From Osmia lignaria lignaria (Eukaryota; Arthropoda; Insecta; Hymenoptera; Megachilidae): a stretch of 64,000 nt of DNA. Position numbers and translations under genes: made by a program. Positions 51,194 to 63,751 of the stretch are shown piece after piece (positions within the stretch are counted from its first letter, which is position 1; each line of letters opens with the position of its first letter). The notes beneath the pieces were generated by a model. The model searched no databases and was not told where the DNA came from. It saw only the letters and a list, made by a program, of their open reading frames with translations. The stretch lies in NCBI RefSeq assembly GCF_051020975.1, contig NW_027478168.1:5766001-5830000 (forward strand), written 5' to 3'.

Positions 51194-52330
51194 CTTAATT
51201 CTCTACAAAAAAGGTCTCTTAACATTTTGCCATAGCTCGCTTCGTTTCCGAGATATTTGCAGATTTATCTCAAGGGAAGGGGCCTGACGGACATATTTCG
51301 AGATATTTCTACTTCTTGTTGTTCTTCTTCTGCACAGCTAAGCTGGAAGTGGCATTTGCAGCGCGCAATAGTGCAGAGTTATCTCAAAGAAAGGGGCCAC
51401 GGTGTTTCTGTATCTCTATTATGTTGGTGCGGCTTCGGAACTTTTAAATATCTTGATATATCTCGAGAACTACGCATCTGATCAAAAAATATCATAGAAC
51501 ATAAAAAGTAGGAAACTTAATTCTCTACAAAAAAGGTCTCTTAACGTTTTGCAATAGCTCGCTTCGTTTCCGAGATATTTGCAGATTTATCTCAAGGGAA
51601 GGGTCCTGACGGACATATTTCGAGATATTTCTTCTTCTTGTTGTTCTTCTTCTGCACAGCTAAACTGGAAGTGGCATTTCCAGCTCGCAATAGTGCAGAG
51701 TTATCCCAAAGAAAGGGGCCACGGTGTTTCCGTATCTCTATTATGTTGGTGCGGCTTCGGAACTTTTAAATATCTGGATATATCTCGAGAACTACGCATC
51801 TGATCAAAAAATATCATAGAACATAAAAAGTAGGAAACTTAATTCTCTACAAAAAAGGTCTCTTAACATTTTGCCATACCTCGCTTCGTTTCCGAGATAT
51901 TTGCAGATTTATCTCAAGGGAAGGGGCCTGACGGACATATTTCGAGATATTTCTTCTTCTTGTTGTTCTTCTTCTGCACAGCTAAGCTGGAAGTGGCATT
52001 TGCAGCGCGCAATAGTGCAGAGTTATCTCAAAGAAAGGGGCCACGGTGTTTCTGTATCTCTATTATGTTGGTGCGGCTTCGGAACTTTTAAATATCTTGA
52101 TATATCTCGAGAACTACGCATCTGATCAAAAAATATCATAGAACATAAAAAGTAGGAAACTTAATTCTCTACAAAAAAGGTCTCTTAACGTTTTGCAATA
52201 GCTCGCTTCGTTTCCGAGATATTTGCAGATTTATCTCAAGGGAAGGGGCCTGACGGACATATTTCGAGATATTTCTTCTTCTTGTTGTTCTTCTTCTGCA
52301 CAGCTAAGCTGGAAGTGGCATTTGCAGCTC
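51194..52330 (+). repeat. Domain G 17-unit recurrence, copy 1
   Basis: Markers are ttctacttcttg in the unit at 51,194, gggtcctgacgg with ttatcccaaag and tttccgtatc in 51,516, and gccatacctcg in 51,838. They recur in the same order at 56,668, 56,990 and 57,312. The loss of the usual TAG in gccatacctcg only lengthens a chance open frame. Confidence 0.82.
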
Positions 52331-53125
52331 GCAATAGTGCAGAGTTATCTCAAAGAAAGGGGCCACGGTGTTTCTGTATCTCTATTATGTTGGTGCGGCT
52401 TTGGAACTTTTAAATATCTTGATATATCTCGAGAACTACGCATCTGATCAAAAAATATCGTAGAACATAAAAAGTAGGAAACTTAATTGTCTACAAATAA
52501 GGTCTCTTAAGATTTTGCCATAGCTCGCTTGGTTTCCGAGATATTTGCAGATTTATCTCAAGGGAAGGGGCCTGAGGGACATATTTCGAGATGTTTCTTC
52601 TTCTTGTTGTTCTTCTTCTGCACAGCTAAGCTGGAAGTGGCATTTGCAGCTCGCAATAGTGCAGAGTTACCTCAAAGAAAGGGGCCACGGTGTTTCTGTA
52701 TCTCTATTATGTTGGTGCCGCTTCGGAACTTTTAAATATCTGGATATATCTCGAGAACTACGCATCTGATCAAAAAATATCGTAGAGCATAAAAAGTAGG
52801 AAACTTAATTCTCTACAAATAAGGTCTCTTAACATTTTGCCATAGCTCGCTTGGTTTCCGAGATATTTGCAGATTTATCTCAAGGGAAGGGGCCTGACGG
52901 ACATATTTCCAGATATTTCTTCTTCTTGTTGTTCTTCTTCTGCACAGCTAAGCTGGAAGTGGCATTTGCAGCTCGCAATAGTGCAGAGTTATCTCAAAGA
53001 GAGGGGCCACGGTGTTTCTGTATCTCTATTATGTTGGTGCGGCTTCGGAACTTTCAAATATCTTGATATATCTCGAGAACTACGCATCTGATCAAAAAAT
53101 ATCATAGAACATAAAAAGTAGGAAA

Positions 53126-54900
53126 CTTAATTCTCTACAAAAAAGGTCTCTTAACATTTTGCCATAGCTCGCTTCGTTTCCGAGATATTTGCAGATTTAT
53201 CTCAAGGGAAGGGGCCTGACGGACATATTTCGAGATATTTCTTCTTCTTGTTGTTCTTCTTCTGCACAGCTAAGCTGGAAGTGGCATTTGCAGCGCGCAA
53301 TAGTGCAGAGTTATCTCAAAGAAAGGGGCCACGGTGTTTCTGTATCTCTATTATGTTGGTGCGGCTTCGGAACTTTTAAATATCTTGATATATCTCGAAA
53401 ACTACGCTTCTGATCAAAAAATATCAGAGAACGTAAATTATAGGAAACATAATTCTCTACAAAAAAGGTCTCTTAACATTTTGCCATAGCTCGCTTCGTT
53501 TCCGAGATATTTGCAGATTTATCTCAAGGGAAGGGCCCTGACGGACATATTTCGAGATATTTCTTCTTCTTGTTGTTCTTCTTCTGCACAGCTAAGCTGG
53601 AAGTGGCATTTGCAGCTCGCAGTAGTGCAGAGTTATCTCAAAGAAAGGGGCCACGGTGTTTCTGTACCTCTATTATGTTGGTGCAGCTTCGGAGCTTTTA
53701 AATATCTTGATATATCTCGAGAACTACGCATCTGATCAAAAAATGTCGTAGAACATAAAAAGTAGGAAACTTAATTCTCTACAAAAAAGGTCTCTTAACA
53801 TTTTGCCATAGCTCGCTTCGTTTCCGAGATATTTGCAGATTTATCTCAAGGGAAGGGGCCTGACGGACATATTTCGAGATATTTCTTCTTCTTGTTGTTC
53901 TTCTTCTGCACAGCTAAGCTGAAAGTGGCATTTGCAGCGCGCAATAGTGCAGAGTTATCTCAAAGAAAGGGGCCACGTTGTTTCTGTATCTCTATTATGT
54001 TGGTGCGGCTTCGGAACTTTTAAATATCTTGATATATCTCGAGAGCTACGCATCTGATCAAAAAATATCATAGAACATAAAAAGTAGGAAACTTAATTCT
54101 CTACAAAAAAGGTCTCTTAACATTTTCCCATAGCTGGCATCGTTTCCGAGATATTTGCAGAGTTAGCTCAAGGGAAGGGGCCTGACGGACATATTCCGAG
54201 ATATTTCTTCTTCTTGTTGTTCCTCTTCTGCACAGCTAAGCTGGAAGTGGCATTTGCAGGTCGCAATAGTGCAGAGTTATCTCAAAGAAAGGGGCCACGG
54301 TGTTTCTGTATCTCTATTATGTTGGTGCGGCTTCGGAACTTTTAAATATCTCGATATATCTCGAAAACTACGCTTCTGATCAAAAAATTTTAGAGAACCT
54401 AAATTGTAGGAAACATAATTCTCTACAAAAAAGGTCTCTTAACATTTTGCCATAGCTCGCTTCGTTTCCGAGATATTTGCAGATTTATCTCAAGGGAAGG
54501 GTCCTGACGGACATATTTCGAGATATTTCTTCTTCTTGTTGTTCTTCTTCTGCACAGCTAAGCTGGAAGTGGCATTTGCAGCTCGCAATAGTGCAGAGTT
54601 ATCTCAAAGAGAGGGGCCACGGTGTTTCTGTATCTCTATTATGTTGGTGCGGCTTCGGAACTTTCAAATATCTTGATATATCTCGAGAACTACGCATCTG
54701 ATCAAAAAATATCATAGAACATAAAAAGTAGGAAACCTAATTTTCTACAAAAAAGGTCTCTTAACATTTTGCCGTAGCTCGCTTCGTTTCCGAGATATTT
54801 GCAGATTTATCTCAAGGGAACGGGCCTGACGGACATATTTCGAAATATTTCTTATTCTTGTTGTTCTTCTTCTGCACAGCTAAGCTGGAAGTGGCATTTG
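53126..54900 (+). repeat. Domain G 16-unit recurrence, copy 1
   Basis: The ordered markers are gcagcgcgc with agagaacgtaaattatagg; gtacctc with tcggagctttt and aatgtcgtag; gccacgttg; the divergent ttttcccatagctggcat unit; gggtcctgacgg; and gggaacggg with cgaaatatttcttattc. They recur in this order at 58,278-60,050. The copies differ at several sites per unit, so this duplication looks older than the one in domain E. Confidence 0.78.
54092..54413 (+). repeat. Divergent marker unit, copy 1
   Basis: This unit has an unusual head, ttttcccatagctggcatcg in place of ttttgccatagctcgcttcg, plus gagttagctc, attccgag, ttcctctt and caggtcgc. It is shared with units at 59,244 and 63,752 only and looks like a separate sub-family lineage. 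A TAG in gagttagctc closes the chance open frame. Confidence 0.85.
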
Positions 54901-56667
54901 CAGCTCGCAATAGTGCAGAGTTATCTCAAAGAAAGGGGCCACGGTGTTTCTGTACCTCTATTATGTTGGTGCAGCTTCGGAGCTTTTAAATATCTTGATA
55001 TATCTCGAGAACTACGCATCTGATCAAAAAATATCATAGAACATAAAAAGTAGGAAACTTAATTCTCTACAAAAAAGGTCTCTTAATATTTTGCCATAGC
55101 TCGCTTCGTTTCCGAGATATTTGCAGATTTATCTCAAGGGAAGGGGCCTGACGGACATATTTCGAGATATTTCTTCTTCTTGTTGTTCTTCTTCTGCACA
55201 GCTAAGCTGGAAGTGGCATTTGCAGCGCGCAATAGTGCAGAGTTATCTCAAAGAAAGGGGCCACGGTGTTTCTGTATCTCTATTATGTTGGTGCGGCTTC
55301 GGAACTTTTAAATATCTTGATATATCTCGAAAACTACGCTTCTGATCAAAAAATATCAGAGAACGTAAATTATAGGAAACATAATTCTCTACAAAAAAGG
55401 TCTCTTAACATTTTGCCATAGCTCGCTTCGTTTCCGAGATATTTGCAGATTTATCTCAAGGGAAGGGCCCTGACGGACATATTTCGAGATATTTCTTCTT
55501 CTTGTTGTTCTTCTTCTGCACAGCTAAGCTGGAAGTGGCATTTGCAGCTCGCAGTAGTGCAGAGTTATCTCAAAGAAAGGGGCCACGGTGTTTCTGTACC
55601 TCTATTATGTTGGTGCAGCTTCGGAGCTTTTAAATATCTTGATATATCTCGAGAACTACGGATCTGATCAAAAAATGTCGTAGAACATAAAAAGTAGGAA
55701 ACTTAATTCTCTACAAAAAAGGTCTCTTAACATTTTGCCATAGCTCGCTTCGTTTCCGAGATATTTGCAGATTTATCTCAAGGGAAGGGGCCTGACGGAC
55801 ATATTTCGAGATATTTCTTCTTCTTGTTGTTCTTCTTCTGCACAGCTAAGCTGGAAGTGCCATTTGCAGCGCGCAATAGTGCAGAGTTATCTCAAAGAAA
55901 GGGGCCACGCTGTTTCTGTATCTCTATTATGTTGGTGCGGCTTCGGAACTTTTAAATATCTTGATATATCTCGAGAACTACGCATCTGTTCAAAAAATAT
56001 TATAGAACATAAAAAGTAGGAATCCTAATTTTCTACAAAAAAGGTCTCTTAACATTTTGCCGTAGCTCGCTTCGTTTCCGAGATATTTGCAGATTTATCT
56101 CAAGGGAAGGGGCCTGACGGACATATTTCCAGATATTTCTTCTTCTTGTTGTTCTTCTTCTGCACAGCTAAGCTGGAAGTGGCATTTGCAGCTCGCAATA
56201 GTGCAGAGTTATCTCAAAGAAAGGGGCCACGGTGTTTCTGTATCTCTATTATGTTGGTGCGGCTTCGGAACTTTTAAATATCTTGATATATCTCGAGAAC
56301 TACGCATCTGATCAAAAAATATCATAGAACATAAAAAGTAGGAAACTTAATTCTCTACAAAAAAGGTCTCTTAACGTTTTGCAATAGCTCGCTTGGTTTC
56401 CGAGATATTTGCAGATTTATCTCAAGGGAAGGGGCCTGACGGACATATTTCGAGATATTTCTTCTTCTTGTTGTTCTTCTTCTGCACAGCTAAGCTGCAA
56501 GTGCCATTTGCAGCGCGCAATAGTGCAGAGTTATCTCAAAGAAAGGGGCCACGGTGTTTCTGTATCTCTATTATGTTGGTGCCGCTTCGGAACTTTTAAA
56601 TATCTGGATATATCTCGAGAACTACGCATCTGATCAAAAAATATCATAGAACATAAAAAGTAGGAAA

Positions 56668-57804
56668 CTTAATTCTCTACAAAAAATGTCTCTTAACATT
56701 TTGCCATAGCTCGCTTCGTTTCCGAGATATTTGCAGATTTATCTCAAGGGAAGGGGCCTGACGGACATATTTCGAGATATTTCTACTTCTTGTTGTTCTT
56801 CTTCTGCACAGCTAAGCTGGAAGTGGCATTTGCAGCGCGCAATAGTGCAGAGTTATCTCAAAGAAAGGGGCCACGGTGTTTCTGTATCTCTATTATGTTG
56901 GTGCGGCTTCGGAACTTTTAAATATCTTGATATATCTCGAGAACTACGCATCTGATCAAAAAATATCATAGAACATAAAAAGTAGGAAACTTAATTCTCT
57001 ACAAAAAAGGTCTCTTAACGTTTTGCAATAGCTCGCTTCGTTTCCGAGATATTTGCAGATTTATCTCAAGGGAAGGGTCCTGACGGACATATTTCGAGAT
57101 ATTTCTTCTTCTTGTTGTTCTTCTTCTGCACAGCTAAACTGGAAGTGGCATTTCCAGCTCGCAATAGTGCAGAGTTATCCCAAAGAAAGGGGCCACGGTG
57201 TTTCCGTATCTCTATTATGTTGGTGCGGCTTCGGAACTTTTAAATATCTGGATATATCTCGAGAACTACGCATCTGATCAAAAAATATCATAGAACATAA
57301 AAAGTAGGAAACTTAATTCTCCACAAAAAAGGTCTCTTAACATTTTGCCATACCTCGCTTCGTTTCCGAGATATTTGCAGATTTATCTCAAGGGAAGGGG
57401 CCTGACGGACATATTTCGAGATATTTCTTCTTCTTGTTGTTCTTCTTCTGCACAGCTAAGCTGGAAGTGGCATTTGCAGCGCGCAATAGTGCAGAGTTAT
57501 CTCAAAGAAAGGGGCCACGGTGTTTCTGTATCTCTATTATGTTGGTGCGGCTTCGGAACTTTTAAATATCTTGATATATCTCGAGAACTACGCATCTGAT
57601 CAAAAAATATCATACAACATAAAAAGTAGGAAACTTAATTCTCTACAAAAAAGGTCTCTTAACGTTTTGCAATAGCCCGCTTCGTTTCCGAGATATTTGC
57701 AGATTTATCTCAAGGGAAGGGGCCTGACGGACATATTTCGAGATATTTCTTCTTCTTGTTGTTCTTCTTCTGCACAGCTAAGCTGGAAGTGGCATTTGCA
57801 GCTC
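56668..57804 (+). repeat. Domain G 17-unit recurrence, copy 2
   Basis: This is the repeat of 51,194-52,330 at 5,474 bp. The last unit (57,634-57,955) starts like 52,160 (ttgcaatag...) but ends with the gtaggaaacctaattttc tail of the unit at 54,414. It is therefore chimeric and leads into the 54,736-like run at 57,956. Confidence 0.78.
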
Positions 57805-58277
57805 GCAATAGTGCAGAGTTATCTCAAAGAGAGGGGCCACGGTGTTTCTGTATCTCTATTATGTTGGTGCGGCTTCGGAACTTTTAAATATCTTGATATA
57901 TCTCGAGAACTACGCATCTGATCAAAAAATATCATAGAACATAAAAAGTAGGAAACCTAATTTTCTACAAAAAAGGTCTCTTAACATTTTGCCGTAGCTC
58001 GCTTCGTTTCCGAGATATTTGCAGATTTATCTCAAGGGAACGGGCCTGACGGACATATTTCGAAATATTTCTTATTCTTGTTGTTCTTCTTCTGCACAGC
58101 TAAGCTGGAAGTGGCATTTGCAGCTCGCAATAGTGCAGAGTTATCTCAAAGAAAGGGGCCACGGTGTTTCTGTACCTCTATTATGTTGGTGCAGCTTCGG
58201 AGCTTTTAAATATCTTGATATATCTCGAGAACTACGCATCTGATCAAAAAATATCATAGAACATAAAAAGTAGGAAA

Positions 58278-60050
58278 CTTAATTCTCTACAAAAAAGGTC
58301 TCTTAACATTTTGCCATAGCTCGCTTGGTTTCCGAGATATTTGCAGATTTATCTCAAGGGAAGGGGCCTGACGGACATATTTCGAGATATTTCTTCTTCT
58401 TGTTGTTCATCTTCTGCACAGCTAAGCTGGAAGTGGCATTTGCAGCGCGCAATAGCGCAGAGTTATCTCAAAGAAAGGGGCCACGGTGTTTCTGTATCTC
58501 TATTATGTTGGTGCGGCTTCGGAACTTTTAAATATCTTGATATATCTCGAAAACTACGCTTCTGATCAAAAAATATCAGAGAACGTAAATTATAGGAAAC
58601 ATAATTCTCTACAAAAAAGGTCTCTTAACATTTTGCCATAGCTCGCTTCGTTTCCGAGATATTTGCAGATTTATCTCAAGGGAAGGGGCCTGACGGACAT
58701 ATTTCGAGATATTTCTTCTTCTTGTTGTTCTTCTTCTGCACAGCTAAGCTGGAAGTGGCATTTGCAGCTCGCAGTAGTGCAGAGTTATCTCAAAGAAAGG
58801 GGCCACGGTGTTTCTGTACCTCTATTATGTTGGTGCAGCTTCGGAGCTTTTAAATATCATGATATATCTCGAGAACTACGCATCTGATCAAAAAATGTCA
58901 TAGAACATAAAAAGTAGGAAACTTAATTGTCTACAAAAAAGGTCTCTTAACATTTTGCCATAGCTCGCTTCGTTTCCGAGATATTTGCAGATTTATCTCA
59001 AGGGAAGGGGCCTGACGGACATATTTCGAGATATTTCTTCTTCTTGTTGTTCTTCTTCTGCACAGCTAAGCTGGAAGTGGCATTTGCAGCGCGCAATAGT
59101 GCAGAGTTATCTCAAAGAAAGGGGCCACGTTGTTTCTGTATCTCTATTATGTTGGTGCGGCTTCGGAACTTTTAAATATCTTGATATATCTCGAGAACTA
59201 CGCATCTGATCAAAAAATATCATAGAACATAAAAAGTAGGAAACTTAATTCTCTACAAAAAAGGTCTCTTAACATTTTCCCATAGCTGGCATTGTTTCCG
59301 AGATATTTGCAGATTTAGCTCAAGGGAAGGGGCCTGACGGACATATTCCGAGATATTTCTTCTTCTTGTTGTTCCTCTTCTGCACAGCTAAGCTGGAAGT
59401 GGCATTTGCAGGTCGCAATAGTGCAGAGTTATCTCAAAGAAAGGGGCCACGGTGTTTCTGTATCTCTATTATGTTGGTGCGGCTTCGGAACTTTTAAATA
59501 TCTCGATATATCGCGAAAACTACGCTTCTGATCAAAAAATTTTAGAGAACCTAAATTGTAGGAAACATAATTCTCTACAAAAAAGGTCTCTTAACATTTT
59601 GCCATAGCTCGCTTCGTTTCCGAGATATTTGCAGATTTATCTCAAGGGAAGGGTCCTGACGGACATATTTCGAGATATTTCTTCTTCTTGTTGTTCTTCT
59701 TCTGCACAGCTAAACTGGAAGTGGCATTTCCAGCTCGCAATCGTGCGGAGTTATCTCAAAGAGAGGGGCCACGGTGTTTCTGTATCTCTATTATGTTGGT
59801 GCGGCTTCGGAACTTTTAAATATCTTGATATATCTCGAGAACTACGCATCTGATCAAAAAATATCATAGAACATAAAAAGTAGGAAACCTAATTTTCTAT
59901 AAAAAAGGTCTCTTAACATTTTGCCGTAGCTCGCTTCGTTTCCGAGATATTTGCAGATTTATCTCAAGGGAACGGGCCTGACGGACATATTTCGAAATAT
60001 TTCTTATTCTTGTTGTTCTTCTTCTGCACAGCTAAGCTGGAAGTGGCATT
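58278..60050 (+). repeat. Domain G 16-unit recurrence, copy 2
   Basis: This matches 53,126-54,900 at 5,152 bp. Differences include ttggtttcc, ttcatctt and atagcgcag in its first unit, atcatgat in the second, and ccagctcgcaatcgtgcgg in the fifth. The sixth unit (59,888-60,209) keeps the gggaacggg/cgaaatatt head but ends with a type-B tail (ctcgat, gaaaac, aaattgtagg), which closes the domain. Confidence 0.78.
59244..59565 (+). repeat. Divergent marker unit, copy 2
   Basis: This is the same sub-family as 54,092-54,413, at 5,152 bp distance. It has tttcccatagctggcattg, gatttagctc, attccgag, ttcctctt and caggtcgc, and the same aaaattttagagaacctaaa tail as the first copy. It differs at tatcgcgaaaac. 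Confidence 0.85.
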
Positions 60051-60209
60051 TGCAGCTCGCAATAGTGCAGAGTTATCTCAAAGAAAGGGGCCACGGTGTT
60101 TCTGTATCTCTATTATGTTGGTGCGGCTTCGGAACTTTTAAATATCTCGATATATCTCGAAAACTACGCTTCTGATCAAAAAATATCATAGAACATAAAT
60201 TGTAGGAAA

Positions 60210-63200
60210 CATAATTCTCTACAAAAAAGGTCTCTTAACATTTTGCCATAGCTCGCTTCGTTTCCGAGATGTTTGCAGATTTATCTCAAGGGAAGGGGCC
60301 TGACGGACATATTTCGAGATATTTCTTCTTCTTGTTGTTCTTCTTCTGCACAGCTAAGCTGGAAGTGGCATTTACAGCTCGCAATAGTGCAGAGTTATCT
60401 CAAAGAAAGGGGCCACGGTGTTTCTGTATCTCTATTATGTTGGTGCGGCTTCGGAACTTTTAAATATCTCGATATATCTCGAAAACTACGCTTCTGATCA
60501 AAAAATATCATAGAACATAAATTGTAGGAAACATAATTCTCTACAAAAAAGGTCTCTTAACATTTTGCCATAGCTCGCTTCGTTTCCGAGATATTTGCAG
60601 ATACATCTGAAGGGAAGGGGCCTGACGGACATATTTCGAGATATTTCTTCTTCTTGTTGTTCTTCTTCTGCACAGCTAAGCTGGAAGTGGCATTTGCAGC
60701 TCGGAATAGTGCAGAGTTATCTCAAAGAAAGGGGCCACGGTGTTTCTGTATCTCTATTATGTTGGTGCGGCTTCGGAACTTTTAAATATCTTGATATATC
60801 TCGGGAACTACGCATCTGATCAAAAAATATCATAGAACATAAAAAGTAGGAAACTTAATTCTCTACAAAAAAGGTCTCTTAACATTTTGCCATAGCTCTC
60901 TTCGTTTCCGAGATATTTGCAGATTTATCTCAAGGGAAGCGGCCTGACGGACATATTTCGAGATATTTCTTCTTCTTGTTGTTCTTCTTCTGCACAGCTA
61001 AGCTGGAAGTGGCATTTGCGGCTCGCACTAGTGCAGAGTTATCTCAAAGAAAGGGGCCACGGTGTTTCTGTATCTCTATTATGTTGGTGCGGCTTCGGAA
61101 CTTTTAAATATCTCGATATATCTCGAAAACTACGCTTCTGATCAAAAAATATCATAGAACATAAATTGTAGGAAACATAATTCTCTACAAAAAAGGTCTC
61201 TTAACGTTTTGCCATAGCTCGCTTCGTTTCCGAGATATTTGCAGATTTATCTCAAGGGAAGGGTCCTGACGGACATATTTCGAGATATTTCTTCTTCTTG
61301 TTGTTCTTCTTCTGCACAGCTAAGCTGGAAGTGGCATTTGCAGCTCGCAATAGTGCAGAGTTATCTCAAAGAAAGGGGCCACGGTGTTTCTGTATCTCTA
61401 TTATGTTGGTGCGGCTTCGGAACTTTTAAATATCCCGATATATCTCGAAAACTACGCTTCTGATCAAAAAATATCATAGAACATAAATTGTAGGAAACAT
61501 AATTCTCTACAAAAAACGTCTCTTAACATTTTGCCATAGCTCGCTTCGTTTCCGAGATATTTGCAGATTCAGCTCAAAGGAGCGGGCCTGACGGACATAT
61601 TTCGAGATATTTCTTCTTCTTGTAGTTCTTCCTCTGCACAGCTAAGGTGGAAGTGGCATTTGCAGCTCGCAGCAGTGCAGAGTTATCTCAAAGGAAGGGG
61701 CCACGGTGTTTCTGTATCTCTATTATGTTGGTGCGGCTTCGGAACTTTTAAATATCTTGATATATCTCGAGAACTACGCATCTGATCAAAAAATATCATA
61801 GAACATAAAAAGTAGGAAACTTAATTCTCTACAAAAAAGGTCTCTTAAGATTTTGCCATAGCTCGCTTCGTTTCCGAGATATTTGCAGATTTATCTCAAG
61901 GGAAGGGGCCTGACGGACATATTTCGAGATATTTCTTCTTCTTGTTGTTCTTCTTCTGCACAGCTAAGCTGGAAGTGGCATTTGCGGCTCGCACTAGTGC
62001 AGAGTTATCTCAAAGAAAGGGGCCACGGTGTTTCTGAATCTCTATTATGTTGGTGCGGCTTCGGAACTTTTAAATATCTCGATATACCTCGAAAACTACG
62101 CTTCTGATCAAAAAATATCATAGAACATAAATTGTAGGAAACATAATTCTCTACAAAAAACGTCTCTTAACATTTTGCCATAGCTCGCTTCGTTTCCGAG
62201 ATATTTGCAGATTCAGCTCAAAGGAACGGGCCAGACGGACATATTTCGAGATATTTCTTCTTCTTGTTGTTCTTCTTCTGCACAGCTAAGCTGGAAGTGG
62301 CATTTGCAGCTCGCAATAGTGCAGAGTTATCTCAAAGAAAGGGGCCACGGTGTTTCTGTATCTCTATTATGTTGGTGCGGCTTCGGAACTTTTAAATATC
62401 TTGGTATATCTCGAGAACTACGCATCTGATCAAAAAATATCATAGAACATAAAAAGTAGGAAACTTAATTCTCTACAAAAAAGGTCTCTTAATATTTTGC
62501 CATAGCTCGCTTCGTTTCCGAGATATTTGCAGATTTATCTCAAGGGAAGGGGCCTGACGGACATATTTCGAGATATTTCTTCTTCTTGTTGTTCTTCTTC
62601 TGCACAGCTAAGCTGGAAGTGGCATTTGCAGCTCGCAATAGTGCAGAGTTATCTCAAAGAAAGGGGCCACGGTGTTTCTGTATCTCTATTATGTTGGTGC
62701 GGCTTCGGACCTTTTAAATATCTTGATATATCTCGTGAACTACGCATCTCATCAAAAAATATCATAGAACATAAATTGTAGGAAACATAATTCTCTACAA
62801 AAAACGTCTCTTAACATTTTGCCATAGCTCGCTTCGTTTCCGAGATATTTGCAGATTCAGCTCAAAGGAACGGGCCAGACGGACATATTTCGAGATATTT
62901 CTTCTTCTTGTTGTTCTTCTTCTGCACAGCTAAGCTGGAAGTGGTATTTGCAGCTCGCAATAGTGCAGAGTTATCTCAAAGAAAGGGGCCACGGTGTTTC
63001 TGTATCTCTATTATGTTGGTGCGGCTTCGGAACTTTTAAATATCTCGATATATCTCGAAAACTACGCTTCTGATCAAAAAATATCAGAGAACGTAAATTG
63101 TAGGAAACATAATTCTCTACAAAAAAGGTCTCTTAACATTTTGCCATAGCTCGCTTCGTTTCCGAGATATTTGCTGATTTATCTCAAGGGAAGGGGCCTG

Positions 63201-63751
63201 ACGGACATATTTCGAGATATTTCTTCTTCTTGTTGTTCTTCTTCTGCACAGCTAAGCTGGAAGTGGCATTTGCAGGTCGCAATAGTCCAGAGTTATCTCA
63301 AAGAAAGGGGCCACGGTGTTTCTGTATCTCTATTATGTTGGTGCGGCTTCGGAACTTTTAAATATCTCGATATATCCCGAAAACTACACTTCTGATCAAA
63401 AAATATCAGAGATCGTAAATTGTAGGAAACATAATTCTCTACAAAAAAGGTCTCTTAACATTTTGCCATAGCTCGCTCCGTTTCCGAGATATTTGCAGAT
63501 TTATTTCAAGGGAAGGGGCCTGACGGACATATTTCGAGATATTTCTTCTTCTTGTTGTTCTTCCTCTGCACAGCTAAGCTGGAAGTGGCATTTGCAGCTC
63601 GCAATAGTGCAGAGTTATCTCAAAGAAAGGGGCCACGGTGTTTCTGTATCTCTATTACGTTGGTGCGGCTTCGGAACTTTTAAATATCTTGATATATCTC
63701 GAGAACTACGCATCTGATCAAAAAATATCATAGAACATAAAAAGTAGGAAA
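60210..63751 (+). repeat. Domain H: 11 units without a clear HOR
   Basis: Type-A and type-B tails alternate irregularly. Private changes are common, for example gatacatctgaag (60,532), ggaagcggcc (60,854), atcccgat (61,176), ggagcgggcc with tgtagttc (61,498) and atatacctc (61,820). The gattcagctc sub-family reappears here (61,498, 62,142, 62,786). The last two share caaaggaacgggccagacgg, a 644-bp recurrence. The units look older or less homogenised than those in domain E. Confidence 0.7.

Larger units (their letters stand above)
50872..60209 (+). repeat. Domain G: 29 units, 16-, 17-, 10- and 6-unit recurrences
   Basis: The run 51,194-52,330 is repeated at 56,668-57,804 (5,474 bp, 17 units). 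The run 53,126-54,900 is repeated at 58,278-60,050 with scattered changes (5,152 bp, 16 units). Units 53,126 and 53,448 are repeated at 55,058 and 55,380 (1,932 bp, 6 units). Units 54,736, 55,058 and 55,380 are repeated at 57,956, 58,278 and 58,600 (3,220 bp). The gcagcgcgcaatag variant occurs in 12 units and only here (starts 50,872 to 58,922). Confidence 0.8.
1289..63107 (+). repeat. gattcagctc sub-family (19 units)
   Basis: Units in which gatttatctcaagggaag is replaced by gattcagctcaaaggaac. They start at 1,289, 2,899, 4,831, 9,983, 12,559, 13,847, 14,813, 17,389, 18,677, 23,183, 30,587, 32,197, 34,450, 37,670, 40,568, 41,856, 61,498, 62,142 and 62,786. Most follow a type-B tail (aaattgtaggaaacat) and carry aaaaaacgtctc, which shows linkage across the unit boundary. 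Four in domain B do not. None occurs between 42,178 and 61,497. Confidence 0.85.
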
